Notes under the pieces: model-generated
Told to the model about the DNA's origin: nothing
Databases searched by the model: none
Seen by the model: only the letters and a program-made list of their open reading frames with translations
Source: Pegoplata infirma
Taxonomy: Eukaryota > Arthropoda > Insecta > Diptera > Anthomyiidae
Length of the DNA stretch: 64,000 nucleotides
Assembly: GCA_963921195.1 (NCBI GenBank)
Contig: OY992536.1
Location: 289,435,530 to 289,499,529 of the forward strand
Reading direction: 5' to 3'
Shown: positions 55,441-64,000 of the stretch, piece by piece
Layout of the letters: every line of letters begins with the position of its first letter
Numbering within the stretch: position 1 is the first letter of the stretch
Position numbers and translations under genes: made by a program

Positions 55441-56690
55441 TTTTTGGTTAAACATTTTATACAGCGGAAAAGTTCCAGAGGAATGCCTTATACTTGAAGT
55501 ACTGCTGCAAAAATCAACAGTAATCAACAACAAAAGTTAATAAAAAAATATAAAAAAATAAAGCCTAAAAACAATAAACAATTTTATTTCTAATGGAAAT
55601 AAAAATTAATTTATCGATGTATATTAGCGTGTCCCGAAATTAACAACTTAAATCCGCCTAATGTCGCATTTTAGCAGAGTTTTAAAAGAAAGTTCTTCGA
55701 AAATGCTAGCAAAAGTATGTCCAAAATGCTATCAAAAGTATGTCCATTTCTGCCTCTCAGGGTTTTATCGACCATTCGACTTTTAAACAAAACACGTTAA
55801 ATTAAAAAATCTTACATTCTTAATTGTTTTTCACTCAATAGTTTTTTCCACTCAAAACTTGTTTTACAACTTTTCTTTATCTGAACTTGTGACTACATGT
55901 TTTTTCTCTTGAAATATTTTCTACTCTAGCAGACATAAAGTGTGACAATAAAAAAGCTCTGATGATGGTACGTTAAGCACAAAGCTATAAAAAATGTCAT
56001 TACTATTTTAAAAAGTCATTAATCCAATGAAAAAATTTCATAAAAAAACACTTATTTTAGAGCATTAGCTAACAATATACAGTTCGGGATACGATAATGC
56101 AAATTCAAAAAGTAAAAAAAGCGCTTATGGCCAAATTCATTCACATACAACAAATGAAACAAATTTTTAATTTTTCTAAATTTTATTTCATTGTTTTAAA
56201 TTTTTTTATAGTCTTTTTTTATAAAACAAAATATAAAAAAAACACATTTATAAATAGAAAAAACAACAATAAAAAAATTTATTTATTTTACTGATTCGTA
56301 GAGTGGCGGAATACATTTTGTAGAGACTTTGTCTGTTGCGGGGAGAAGTATTTTTTATTTTGACAAAATTCTACCGCGTGTTAATGGCAGAGGTTTATAT
56401 TTAAACTTCTGGGTGTGTTTTCATTTTTTTATGATGTTTTCTATTATTTTTATGTTTGAATATTTGTTTGGTTTTAAGTTTTTTGTAGAGGTTTTTTTGT
56501 ATTTTTTTAATTTTATATATTTAATAATATTTTTGTGCAGATTATGTAGATTTTTTTTAACAACAGATGGTCAAGCCATTACTATGAACTAAAACATGAT
56601 TTAAGAAATAGATTAAAAGTTATAAAAATATAATTTTCATAAAAAAATTCTTAGATTTAAAGAAAAACTTTAAACTGCTAAGACATTTTG
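55441..56690. other. AT-rich stretch without gene
   Basis: No repeat family recognised. 55640-55960 and 56290-56420 have higher complexity (TCGTAGAGTGGCGGAATACA, TTCTACCGCGTGTTAATGGC). Frames at 56097 and 56329 are Phe/Lys-rich with no domain, although the second has a run of hydrophobic residues typical of random T-rich sequence. Confidence 0.35.
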
Positions 56691-56740
56691 AAAAGTCTCG
56701 GATTTTAAGACATACTTAGACATTTATTCTATAGAAAAAG

Positions 56741-58407
56741 TCTCAGATTCTGAGACAATTTTTCTATAGAAAAAGTCTCAGATTCTGAGACAATTTTTCT
56801 ATAGAAAAAGTCTCAGATTCTGAGACAATTTTTCTATAGAAAAAGTCTCAGATTCTGAGACAATTTTTCTATAGAAAAAGTCTCAGATTCTGAGACAATT
56901 TTTTTATAGAAAAAGTCTCAGATTCTGAGACAATTTTTCTATAGAAAAAGTCTCAGATTCTGAGACAATTTTTCTATAGAAAAAGTCTCAGATTCTGAGA
57001 CAATTTTTCTATAGAAAAAGTCTCAGATTCTGAGACAATTTTTCTATAGAAAAAGTCTCAGATTCTGAGACAATTTTTCTATAGAAAAAGTCTCAGATTC
57101 TGAGACAATTTTTCTTATAGAAAAAGTCTCAGATTCTGAGACAATTTTTCTTATAGAAAAAGTCTCAGATTCTGAGACAATTTTTCTTATAGAAAAAGTC
57201 TCAGATTCTGAGACAATTTTTCTTATAGAAAAAGTCTCAGATTCTGAGACAATTTTTCTTATAGAAAAAGTCTCAGATTCTGAGACAATTTTTCTTATAG
57301 AAAAAGTCTCAGATTCTGAGACAATTTTTCTTATAGAAAAAGTCTCAGATTCTGAGACAATTTTTCTTTTAGAAAAAGTCTCAGATTCTGAGACAATTTT
57401 TCTTATAGAAAAAGTCTCAGATTCTGAGACAATTTTTCTTATAGAAAAAGTCTCAGATTCTGAGACAATTTTTCTTATAGAAAAAGTCTCAGATTCTGAG
57501 ACAATTTTTCTTATAGAAACAGTCTCAGATTCTGAGACAATTTTTCTATAGAAAAAGTCTCAGATTCTGAGACAATTTTTCTATAGAAAAAGTCTCAGAT
57601 TCTGAGACAATTTTTCTATAGAAAAAGTCTGAGATTCTGAGACAATTTTTCTATACAAAAAGTCTCAGATTCTGAGACAATTTTTCTATAGAAAAAGTCT
57701 CAGATTCTGAGACAATTTTTCTATAGAAAAAGTCTCAGATTCTGAGACAATTTTTCTATAGAAAAAGTCTCAGATTCTGAGACAATTTTTCTTATAGAAA
57801 AAGTCTCAGATTCTGAGACAATTTTTCTTATAGAAAAAGTCTCAGATTCTGAGACAATTTTTCTTATAGAAAAAGTCTCAGATTCTGAGACAATTTTTCT
57901 TATAGAAAAAGTCTCAGATTCTGAGACAATTTTTCTTATAGAAAAAGTCTCAGATTCTGAGACAATTTTTCTTATAGAAAAAGTCTCAGATTCTGAGACA
58001 ATTTTTCTTATAGAAAAAGTCTCAGATTCTGAGACAATTTTTCTTATAGAAAAAGTCTCAGATTCTGAGACAATTTTTCTTATAGAAAAAGTCTCAGATT
58101 CTGAGACAATTTTTCTTATAGAAAAAGTCTCAGATTCTGAGACAATTTTTCTATAGAAAAAGTCTCAGATTCTGAGACAATTTTTCTATAGAAAAAGTCT
58201 CAGATTCTGAGACAATTTTTCTATAGAAAAAGTCTCAGATTCTGAGACAATTTTTCTATAGAAAAAGTCTCAGATTCTGAGACAATTTTTCTATAGAAAA
58301 AGTCTCAGATTCTGAGACAATTTTTCTATAGAAAAAGTATCAGATTCTGAGACAATTTTTCTATAGAAAATGTCTCGGATTCTGAGACATTTCTCTAGTA
58401 GAAAAAG
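56741..58407. repeat. Homogeneous 35/36-bp minisatellite, about 47 units
   Basis: Consensus TCTCAGATTCTGAGACAATT plus TTTCTATAGAAAAAG (35 bases) or the variant with CTTATAG (36 bases). Each unit contains the 17-base palindrome GTCTCAGATTCTGAGAC. Units come in blocks by length: about 10 of 35, 12 of 36, 7 of 35, 10 of 36, then about 7 of 35. Substitutions are very few, then units decay quickly at the right edge (58380-58470). The array is a clean expansion of the internal repeat of the hAT-like element at 12843-14823. Confidence 0.97.
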
Positions 58408-58479
58408 TCAGAGACATTTTCCTTGAGAATTCTCAGATTCTGAGATATTTTTCAATAGAAAAAATGTTGGGTTCTGAAA

Positions 58480-59066
58480 ATTTTTGTATTTGATTTTTTT
58501 TTTAAATTAAAAAATATTCATTGACAATTCTTTTAAGAATAAATATTGATAACATCCTTTTAATAAAAAATTTCAAAAGCATATTTTTTTCATGTCCACA
58601 AATACAATAAAATATTGTTCCCTTGTTAAAATGGCTTGTTTAAAATATAAATATTTTTATTTAAATATTGATAATTTTTATTACTATTTCTAATATTTTG
58701 TTCGATCTATTGTACAGAATTTTTTTTTTTTCCAAAGCTTAAATACTTTGCAAAGTATTAAAATTTATTTCATCGTATTAAATTTTGTTTTTTATATCGT
58801 ACCCAAATATAAAACAAATATTAAAATATTTTAAAGGGTGATAAAAAAAAAAAAAACTGTAAACAAAACCCAAAAGTTAAAACCAAAAATCATCAAACAC
58901 AGACTTAAAAAATATTTTAAATATCTAAGAACTTTTAAATGTTTATTATAAAAACAAGACAACCCTAAATTATTTAAATAACTTTTGTTTAAGATTGTGG
59001 TCAAGAAGGGACTACATGATTCAGTCAATCAAGCATTTTTATTGATTTTATTTAAATTTTTTCAGC
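58480..59066. other. AT-rich spacer
   Basis: No gene or recognised repeat. A minus-strand frame at 58831-59028 has no domain. Confidence 0.3.
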
Positions 59067-59228
59067 CTTACCATAGAAAAATAAAATATATTTAAAATCA
59101 GCTTTTAATTTTATTTCCATAAAAATTGTTTCTGTTTTTAAAATCGACTTTCAATAAATGTATTGAAAATTTGAAATTTAAAATAAAACTTTTGTTAAAA
59201 TAGACTTTTTGTTTTCTTGTGGTAAGGG
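59067..59228 (+). repeat. Interspersed repeat copy with the empty target site
   Basis: CCATAGAAAAATAAAATATA, TTTAAAATCAGCTTTTAATT and TTGTTTTCTTGTGGTAAGGG match the two flanks of the element at 9314-9892. TTTAAAATC occurs once here, at 59091-59099. The copy is cut at 59229 by the start of another element. Confidence 0.8.
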
Positions 59229-59600
59229 CAGGCGCGGATCCAGGGGGGAGAATGGGATTTATCCCCCCTCAAAACGATTTCAAAAAAAAAAAAAAAAAAA
59301 AAAGGAAAGGAAAGGAAAGGAAAGGAAAAAAATGAAAAAAAGAAAGGGAAAGGAAAAGGAAAAAAGGAAGGGAAAGGAACAGAGAAAATGACCAGGATGC
59401 AAAAAATCCTCAGGAGTGGTATGTGTGTGTGTATAGATTTACGTCAGCACAAATAGCCTCTATCCTAAGAAAAAGTTTTATCTTAAATATTTGTTGTAGA
59501 AAAATTTCTCAGAATTCTAGACTTTATATATAGAAAAATTTTTGATACTTATTTGACTCTGAATGAATTTTTTTTATTAAGAAATTAGTATTTTTATGTA
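59229..59600 (+). mobile_element. hAT-like end (CAGGCGCGGATCC) with poly-A and GGAAA repeats
   Basis: CAGGCGCGGATCCAGGGGGG, TTATCCCCCCTCAAAACGAT and a poly-A run followed by (GGAAAG)n parallel the inverse of 14660-14823, so this is the same terminus in the other orientation. Further in, AAAAATTTCTCAGAATTCTA at 59500 is a degenerate minisatellite unit. The other end was not found, and an element starts at 59601. The Lys-rich frame at 59209-59391 is an artefact. Confidence 0.65.
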
Positions 59601-61203
59601 TCCCAGCAGAAATTTTGCTGAACGTTCAGCAGCTTTTGGAAGGGGAACTTGAGTAAAGGAGCGCATCCAATTGCGCTGAATTCATGCATGATTCTCTAAG
59701 GCGATGTCCCACTTTAGAGCGCTAGTTGGATACACAGAAACAGCGCTCTTTAGATGCACTGAAATCACGTGTCTTTAGAGCGCTGATTTAAGCAGAATAA
59801 AGATGCTGTAAATTCATGTATCTTTTTAGCGCTGATTTAAGCAGATTAAAGATGCAGTGAATTCATGTATCTTTGTAGAGCTGATTTAAGCAGAATAAAG
59901 ATGCTGTAAATTCATGTATCTTTTTAGCGCTGATTTTGTAATAAAATTTGTATTTTCTAAAATTAAAGTTCTAAAATTAAAATGTAAAAATGAGATAGAA
60001 AACAAAAAATTTACCAATAAATGAAAAAATATTCAAAAGAAGTTATAACAAATGTATCTTAGTTTTTCTGTTTTTTCGTGATTAGAGTTTGTGTTTAATC
60101 CAAATCGGTTTATTCATCGAAATAACAAATAAGCATTGGCTGTTTTTTGGTTGGCCTATTTATCATCATTTAAATGTGTTAAAGGCCTCTGTTATGTCTT
60201 TCAAAACTTTTCAAATCACATGATATTTTCCGAATCACATGAAATCGAGTTTGGTGTTTGTTTACGGGTTCATTCAAAGTCAGACAAGAAAAAACAATAA
60301 AATTTAAAATTCGTTATTGATAAAATTCAATTTTGAATTTTTCAAAAAATTCAAGAAAGAATTTTAAATATAATTCTTAAAAATTTTATTTTAAATTCTT
60401 AGAAGAAATAAAATTCAAAAAAATTTTATTTAAAATTCTTTAAAGAATTTTATTAATAAAAAAAAAGAATTTTATTTCCATAATAACAAATATATTTTGA
60501 ACAAATAAATATTCAAACCAAAAGTAAAATAAAATTAAACCAAAAATAAAATTCAAAAATAAAATTCAAACCAAAAATAAAATTCTTTTTTTTTTGAGAA
60601 TTTTATTTTTGGAAATAATAAAATTCAAATGTTTTTGAGAATTTATTTAAACAAAAATTTTATTTCAAATACCTTATGAATTTTAAATAAAATTCGAATT
60701 TTTTCCTTGTCTGTTCAAAGTTTAAATCAAATAACTAAAATTTAAAAAAATATATCAAAAAATTCATTCGTTTTACTTTACAAAACTTTTATGTGAAACA
60801 AAATGAAAAAAAAAAAATCGGAAGTGAACATCAAAAAAATATCGGAAATTTTCATTTTCACATTTTTTATGGGATTTTTTTTGGGAACAGCGGATGCTGT
60901 GATTGAAGCGCTCTTTGCAGCGCTGATTAATGCGCAATAATGATGCAGTCAAATCATGTGTCTTTGTCTAAAACTCATGTTTTTTTATTCAAAAAGTGTT
61001 AAAAATATTAAAAAGGAAAGCAAGTGTGAAATTTTATCAAAAAATAATTACACATTATAAGTTTTATATAAAAAATCTTTAAAAAAAAATTAAAATTTTG
61101 TCCCCTTCCTTTTACTGCATCCCTAAGAGCGCTCTTTGGATGAGCTACGGTATGCTATAAACAGATGCTATGTCGCCAAAATCTCGATTTATTTCTGCTG
61201 GGA
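59601..61203. mobile_element. TA-flanked 1.6-kb element with TCCCAGCAGAAAT TIRs
   Basis: Left TCCCAGCAGAAATTTTGCTG; right ATTTATTTCTGCTGGGA, with TA at 59599-59600 and 61204-61205. The interior has a tandem 49-bp repeat on the left, AGCGCTCTTTGCAGCGCTGA on the right near 60907, and a middle of AATTTTATTTAAAATTC words. No ORF. The ends resemble those of 1537-1964. Confidence 0.8.
59785..59937. repeat. 49-bp tandem repeat, about three units
   Basis: GCGCTGATTTAAGCAGAATA starts units at about 59789, 59838 and 59887, each running through AAGATGCTGTAAATTCATGT and ATCTTTTTA. The first and third units are nearly identical; the second differs at a few positions. Confidence 0.85.
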
Positions 61204-61612
61204 TATAAATGTATGTGATGTATACAAAAGTGCCGATACACCCCAACCTTAAAACTCTTTTACTTATACATATTAAAAGATTCAGGCAAATGGTTGGGAG
61301 ACTTCCCTTGATAGCCCTGAAAAACTTTTAAAAAGTTCCAAACACCCATACTTTTTGTAATTTTTTTTTTTTTTTTTTTGAGTTTTGGCGTAAAGCTTTT
61401 AATTCAAAATGTTTTGGATTTTTTTTTACCACACTAGATTTTTTTCGGAGCCCCTTTTGTCCGATTGAAATGAATTTTTCCGCTAACAAAGCTCACTAAC
61501 ATTAAAAAATAAAAATAAAATATTTGCTGGTATGGATTTTTTTTTTAACGTTGTGAACTTTGACCTCAGTGGGGCACGGGTTAAAATTATTACATTTGGC
61601 TCATATTTTTAT
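61204..61612. repeat. Single arm related to the 54676 fold-back, then spacer
   Basis: CGATACACCCCAACCTTAAA and GGGAGACTTCCCTTGATAG at 61226-61305 match the right arm of 54676-55440. The remainder is T-rich with no gene. Confidence 0.5.
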
Positions 61613-61660
61613 ACCCTCCACTGTGATAATTGGGGGTATATATAGGGTGACCATTTTTTC
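61613..61660 (-). mobile_element. mini-me terminus fragment
   Basis: ATACCCTCCACTGTGATAAT followed by TGGGGGTATATATAGG matches the inverse-orientation start of the mini-me copies at 41229 and 51518. Nothing further of the element is recognisable. Confidence 0.6.
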
Positions 61661-62998
61661 TGAACTCAAATCAATACGCCTAAGTTTTTATGTTTTTTGT
61701 TTAGAAATAACTCTCTGAAAACTCTTATCCATGGGAAAATATTGATGATGTTTTCAACACTCTAAAAATTTTCGGCTTAACTAACAAACTTGGGGTCAAT
61801 TAGTATTTCAGTAAAAACAACTGTAAAAAAACAACTGTTATTAACTGTTATCGTTACTTTGCGTAAAGTTTTGTTGACTTCAAAAAACTCAGAGGTTTTG
61901 AGAATAAGATAATCCCTCAGATTCTAAAGATTTTTTCCCTTAAGTTTTGATAAATTTTCCTTTAAGAAAACTTCCCAGCTAATAAGCACATGTTTTTTAA
62001 AAAACACTTATGTTGTGGGAGCTTTTTCCAACAAACACGGATGACATTACCTCATAGAACATTTTAGAATAATTTGGATCCATGCAATTTTATATTAAGT
62101 TTCTAAAAATATAGAAAATCCATCATCCCGTGAACTTTTCGTTATAGAAAACCTCAAAGACTTTGTTTGCCTTTTTATAAAAATTTATGAAGATCAAAAT
62201 AATCTTATGCTCAAATACATTTTTGCGTTTAGGAGCCTCTTGATTCACAAACTCTAATCTCCTTAGAATTAATCCATAATAAAATATCTTATCGCCAGAC
62301 GAAAGCAAATTTTATATATCGGCCATTCCAGGAAAGACCGGCCAAAAATGGCCATTTTTTGACCTTGGGTCGTCTGAATATCACAAAATTTTTTTTGTAG
62401 GAACTCTAAGGAGCCATTAAGAGAATTCAGTTTTCAGTTTATAGAAATTTATAAAACCCTCGATTTTATTCGCGTTTTTAATTTTTTGAAATATCAAAAA
62501 ATTGGAAAAAGTGGGTAATTTTGTAAATTAATATCTCAGCCAATTCTTCATGCATTTTTATCGTTTTAAACGAGTTTAATTGCCAATATCGTCTACTTTT
62601 ACAATATTATAGTAGAAAAAAAATTTTGAACTGCAGAATGCATTTTTTATGCAATTGCATTTTTAAAATGCATTTTTTAAGTCAAAGGGCCTCTTCGATT
62701 TTTTTATCTTTCATGTTAATCAAAATATAACATTTTTACTGAAGACCTGCATTTATAGTATTTTGGGTCTCGAAGTTAAAATATTTAAATTATTTTTTTT
62801 TAAAAATCACTTAATTTTTTTCCATACAAAACTTGAAATTTGTTCACAATTTTTCGATTTTTTTTTTCATTTTTATTTAAATTGGATTGTATAAGTCGAA
62901 AATTATACCAGCAAGGTAAACCAAATTCGAGTATGCTAAATTTAATAATTTGTTAGCCGTTTCGCGATATCCGCGACTTTTGCAATATGTATGCTAAT
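61661..62998. other. AT-rich stretch with fragments of repeats
   Basis: 61755-61860 (TTGGGGTCAATTAGTATTTC, AACAACTGTAAAAAAACAAC) resembles the AACTAC-repeat MITE. 62317-62360 (TATATATCGGCCATTCCAGG) resembles a fold-back terminus of the TATATGGGGC kind. A minisatellite-like remnant is at 61880-61940. No gene. Confidence 0.4.
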
Positions 62999-63115
62999 CA
63001 GTGTTCCAAGCCGATGCCAAATTTTCGGCGGCGGCGGCTTGACAATTTTAGGTCGGCGGCGGCGGCTTTGAAAAAATAAAATCGGCGGCGGCTAATTTAT
63101 CGGCTCGATTGCATT
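62999..63115 (+). mobile_element. Possible hAT-like end with GGCGGCGGC repeats
   Basis: CAGTGTTCCAAGCCGATGCC is followed by three clusters of CGGCGGCGGC within 100 bases, then AT-rich sequence. CAG-type start plus private motif clusters resembles the hAT-like families here. The opposite end and target duplication are not found in the window. Confidence 0.4.
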
Positions 63116-63478
63116 TGTAATATTTTTTTAAATACGTTTGTTTAAAAATCTTTTTTTAATAGATTTTTATTGCATAAAACGTATTTAAAATCAATTATAT
63201 ATATTTTAGGCAAATAAATGAGAACTAATGAAAAAAGCCCTTGTGTTAAAATACAAATTAAGTTTTTTTTTTTTAAATTCCTGAAATAGAAACCGTTTTA
63301 ACGTTTGTTATAGAACAAATTTTTAAATGAGGCTTGAATCAAGTCTACACTATTCACCAAAAACCTATTTTGGTTTGAATTTGTTTTTAAGAAAATTATT
63401 AAAACTTTGGTATTATCATGCTGGCGTGACCACAATTTTCGACCAACCCACTGACTCTGTCCGTCTGTTTGATTAAAG
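63116..63478. other. AT-rich spacer
   Basis: No gene recognised. CGACCAACCCACTGACTCTG and TCCGTCTGTTTGAT at 63441-63475 may be a trace of a (GTCY)n tract. Confidence 0.3.
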
Positions 63479-63756
63479 TAGAGATGGGCACATGAGAAGA
63501 TAAAAGCGTGATTAACGCGTGAATGAATTAAATTTTACTCACGTAATTGTGTGTTAAAAAAATAGCGTGAGTGTGCGTAAGTCGAATTTTTTGCGTAAGT
63601 TTGCGTTATTTATTTTCTTTTTATATTTCCTTTCGCACCCAAAAAAGGAACAAAAAAAATTTAAAATTTGGCTAAACTTAAGATTTCGTCCCGAAAAGGC
63701 AAAAAAAAAATTGTAAAATTCCGCTGAAATTTAAATTTTGGTTAAAATTTTGTAAG
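63479..63756 (+). mobile_element. hAT-like MITE (TAGAGATGGGC family), incomplete copy
   Basis: Starts TAGAGATGGGCACATGAG and continues with AGCGTGATTAACGCGTGAAT and GCGTGAGTGTGCGTAAGTC. 63600-63755 matches the interior of 46862-47439. After 63756 the sequence changes to AGTGCTTTTGGCACTATTTA, so it is cut or interrupted. The expected duplication GATTAAAG is present only on the left. Confidence 0.75.
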
Positions 63757-63941
63757 ATTTTTAGTGCTTTTGGCACTATTTATGGTGCTTTTTGATGCCT
63801 TCATTACTGTGCACAAAAAGTCATCAAAGAAAAAAGTGCGGCATTTTTTTGCAGAATAGAAACGCCGTAAGAAAAATCACTAATTTGGTGCTTTTTCAAT
63901 TTTTCGTTGGTGCCTTTAGTGCATTTTACAATCATTAAAAA
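63757..63941. repeat. Unassigned sequence with GGTGCTTTTT and AGTGC words
   Basis: TTTGGCACTATTTATGGTGC, TTTGGTGCTTTTTCAAT and GGTGCCTTTAGTGC recur. It may be another motif-array element interrupting the MITE to its left; the ends are not clear. Confidence 0.35.
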
Positions 63942-64000
63942 CAGGGTCGCCAGTTTTTTTTTTGGATGCCATCCCCAACTTAAAATTTCTCATCCCCAAA
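63942..64000 (+). mobile_element. hAT-like element of TCCCCAAA repeats, left end only
   Basis: CAGGGTCGCCAGTTTTTTTT, then CATCCCCAAC and CATCCCCAAA. It matches the ends and motif of 42460-42968; the window stops inside it. Confidence 0.75.

Noticed and set aside
56329..56592. Membrane-protein-like ORF of 87 codons
   Set aside because: Phe/Ile/Leu-rich because of T-rich sequence; no start context, domain or splice support.
56741..58407. CRISPR-like regular array
   Set aside because: Units are directly adjacent with no unique spacers, the genome is eukaryotic, and the repeat matches a transposon-internal minisatellite.
61613..64000. Telomeric or centromeric satellite at the right end
   Set aside because: No tandem telomere-type repeat; the sequence is a mosaic of element ends.

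Overview
This is a very AT-rich, intron- and repeat-dominated piece of an insect nuclear genome, most likely a brachyceran (probably calyptrate or muscoid) fly. The reasons are a first coding exon of a beta-adrenergic-like octopamine receptor (10165-11075, minus), many copies of a mini-me-like retroposon with its (TA)n - core - (GTCY)n layout, a decayed LINE, and dozens of DNA-transposon derivatives. No bacterial, plasmid, phage or CRISPR content is seen, and almost all long open frames are low-complexity or repeat artefacts.

Layout. 1-10 kb: AT-rich sequence with small TIR elements (418-1150, 1537-1964), a repeat copy split by a hAT-like MITE (5434-5944), a decayed LINE (about 6300-8330) and a pair of motif-rich elements, one with a 9-bp target duplication (9314-9892). 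10-12 kb: the receptor exon with a canonical splice donor, its leader, and a possible short upstream ORF. The sequence left of 10165 is therefore intron 1; the sequence to the right is 5' leader, upstream intron or promoter. 12.3-17.4 kb: a 4.5-kb fold-back carrying two hAT-like insertions. 19.2-26.5 kb: a hAT-like element with CGATTAATCG arrays, a 1.1-kb fold-back, and a mini-me copy split by a 3.77-kb hAT-like element, which carries a broken protein-coding gene that is itself split by a MITE. 30.2-36.4 kb: two head-to-tail mini-me copies, the second holding two fold-backs in its TA tracts, one of which contains a Harbinger-like 1.3-kb palindrome with a tRNA-like Pol III module in each arm. 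38-48 kb: nested TA-flanked elements, hAT-like elements and two nearly perfect hairpins. 49-59 kb: fold-backs, a mini-me copy holding a Transib-like element, and a 1.6-kb homogeneous 35/36-bp minisatellite. 59-64 kb: more element ends, three of them running off the window edge.

How it fits together. The only host gene evidence is the receptor exon. The rest is a layered record of transposition, readable because paralogous copies inside the same window supply empty sites and because many target duplications are still perfect. The strongest pattern is that each non-autonomous family with an 8- or 9-bp target duplication is largely built from its own private short motif (TCACG, CGATTAATCG, AAAATATGC, TCCCCAAA, GTCTCAGATTCTGAGAC, CCCCATAATGACC). 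One of these motif arrays appears to have expanded into the large minisatellite at 56.7-58.4 kb.

Limits: TIR, target-site and homology statements come from reading the sequence by eye. Element boundaries given as round numbers are approximate, and superfamily names rest on TIR and target-duplication signatures, not on transposase genes.
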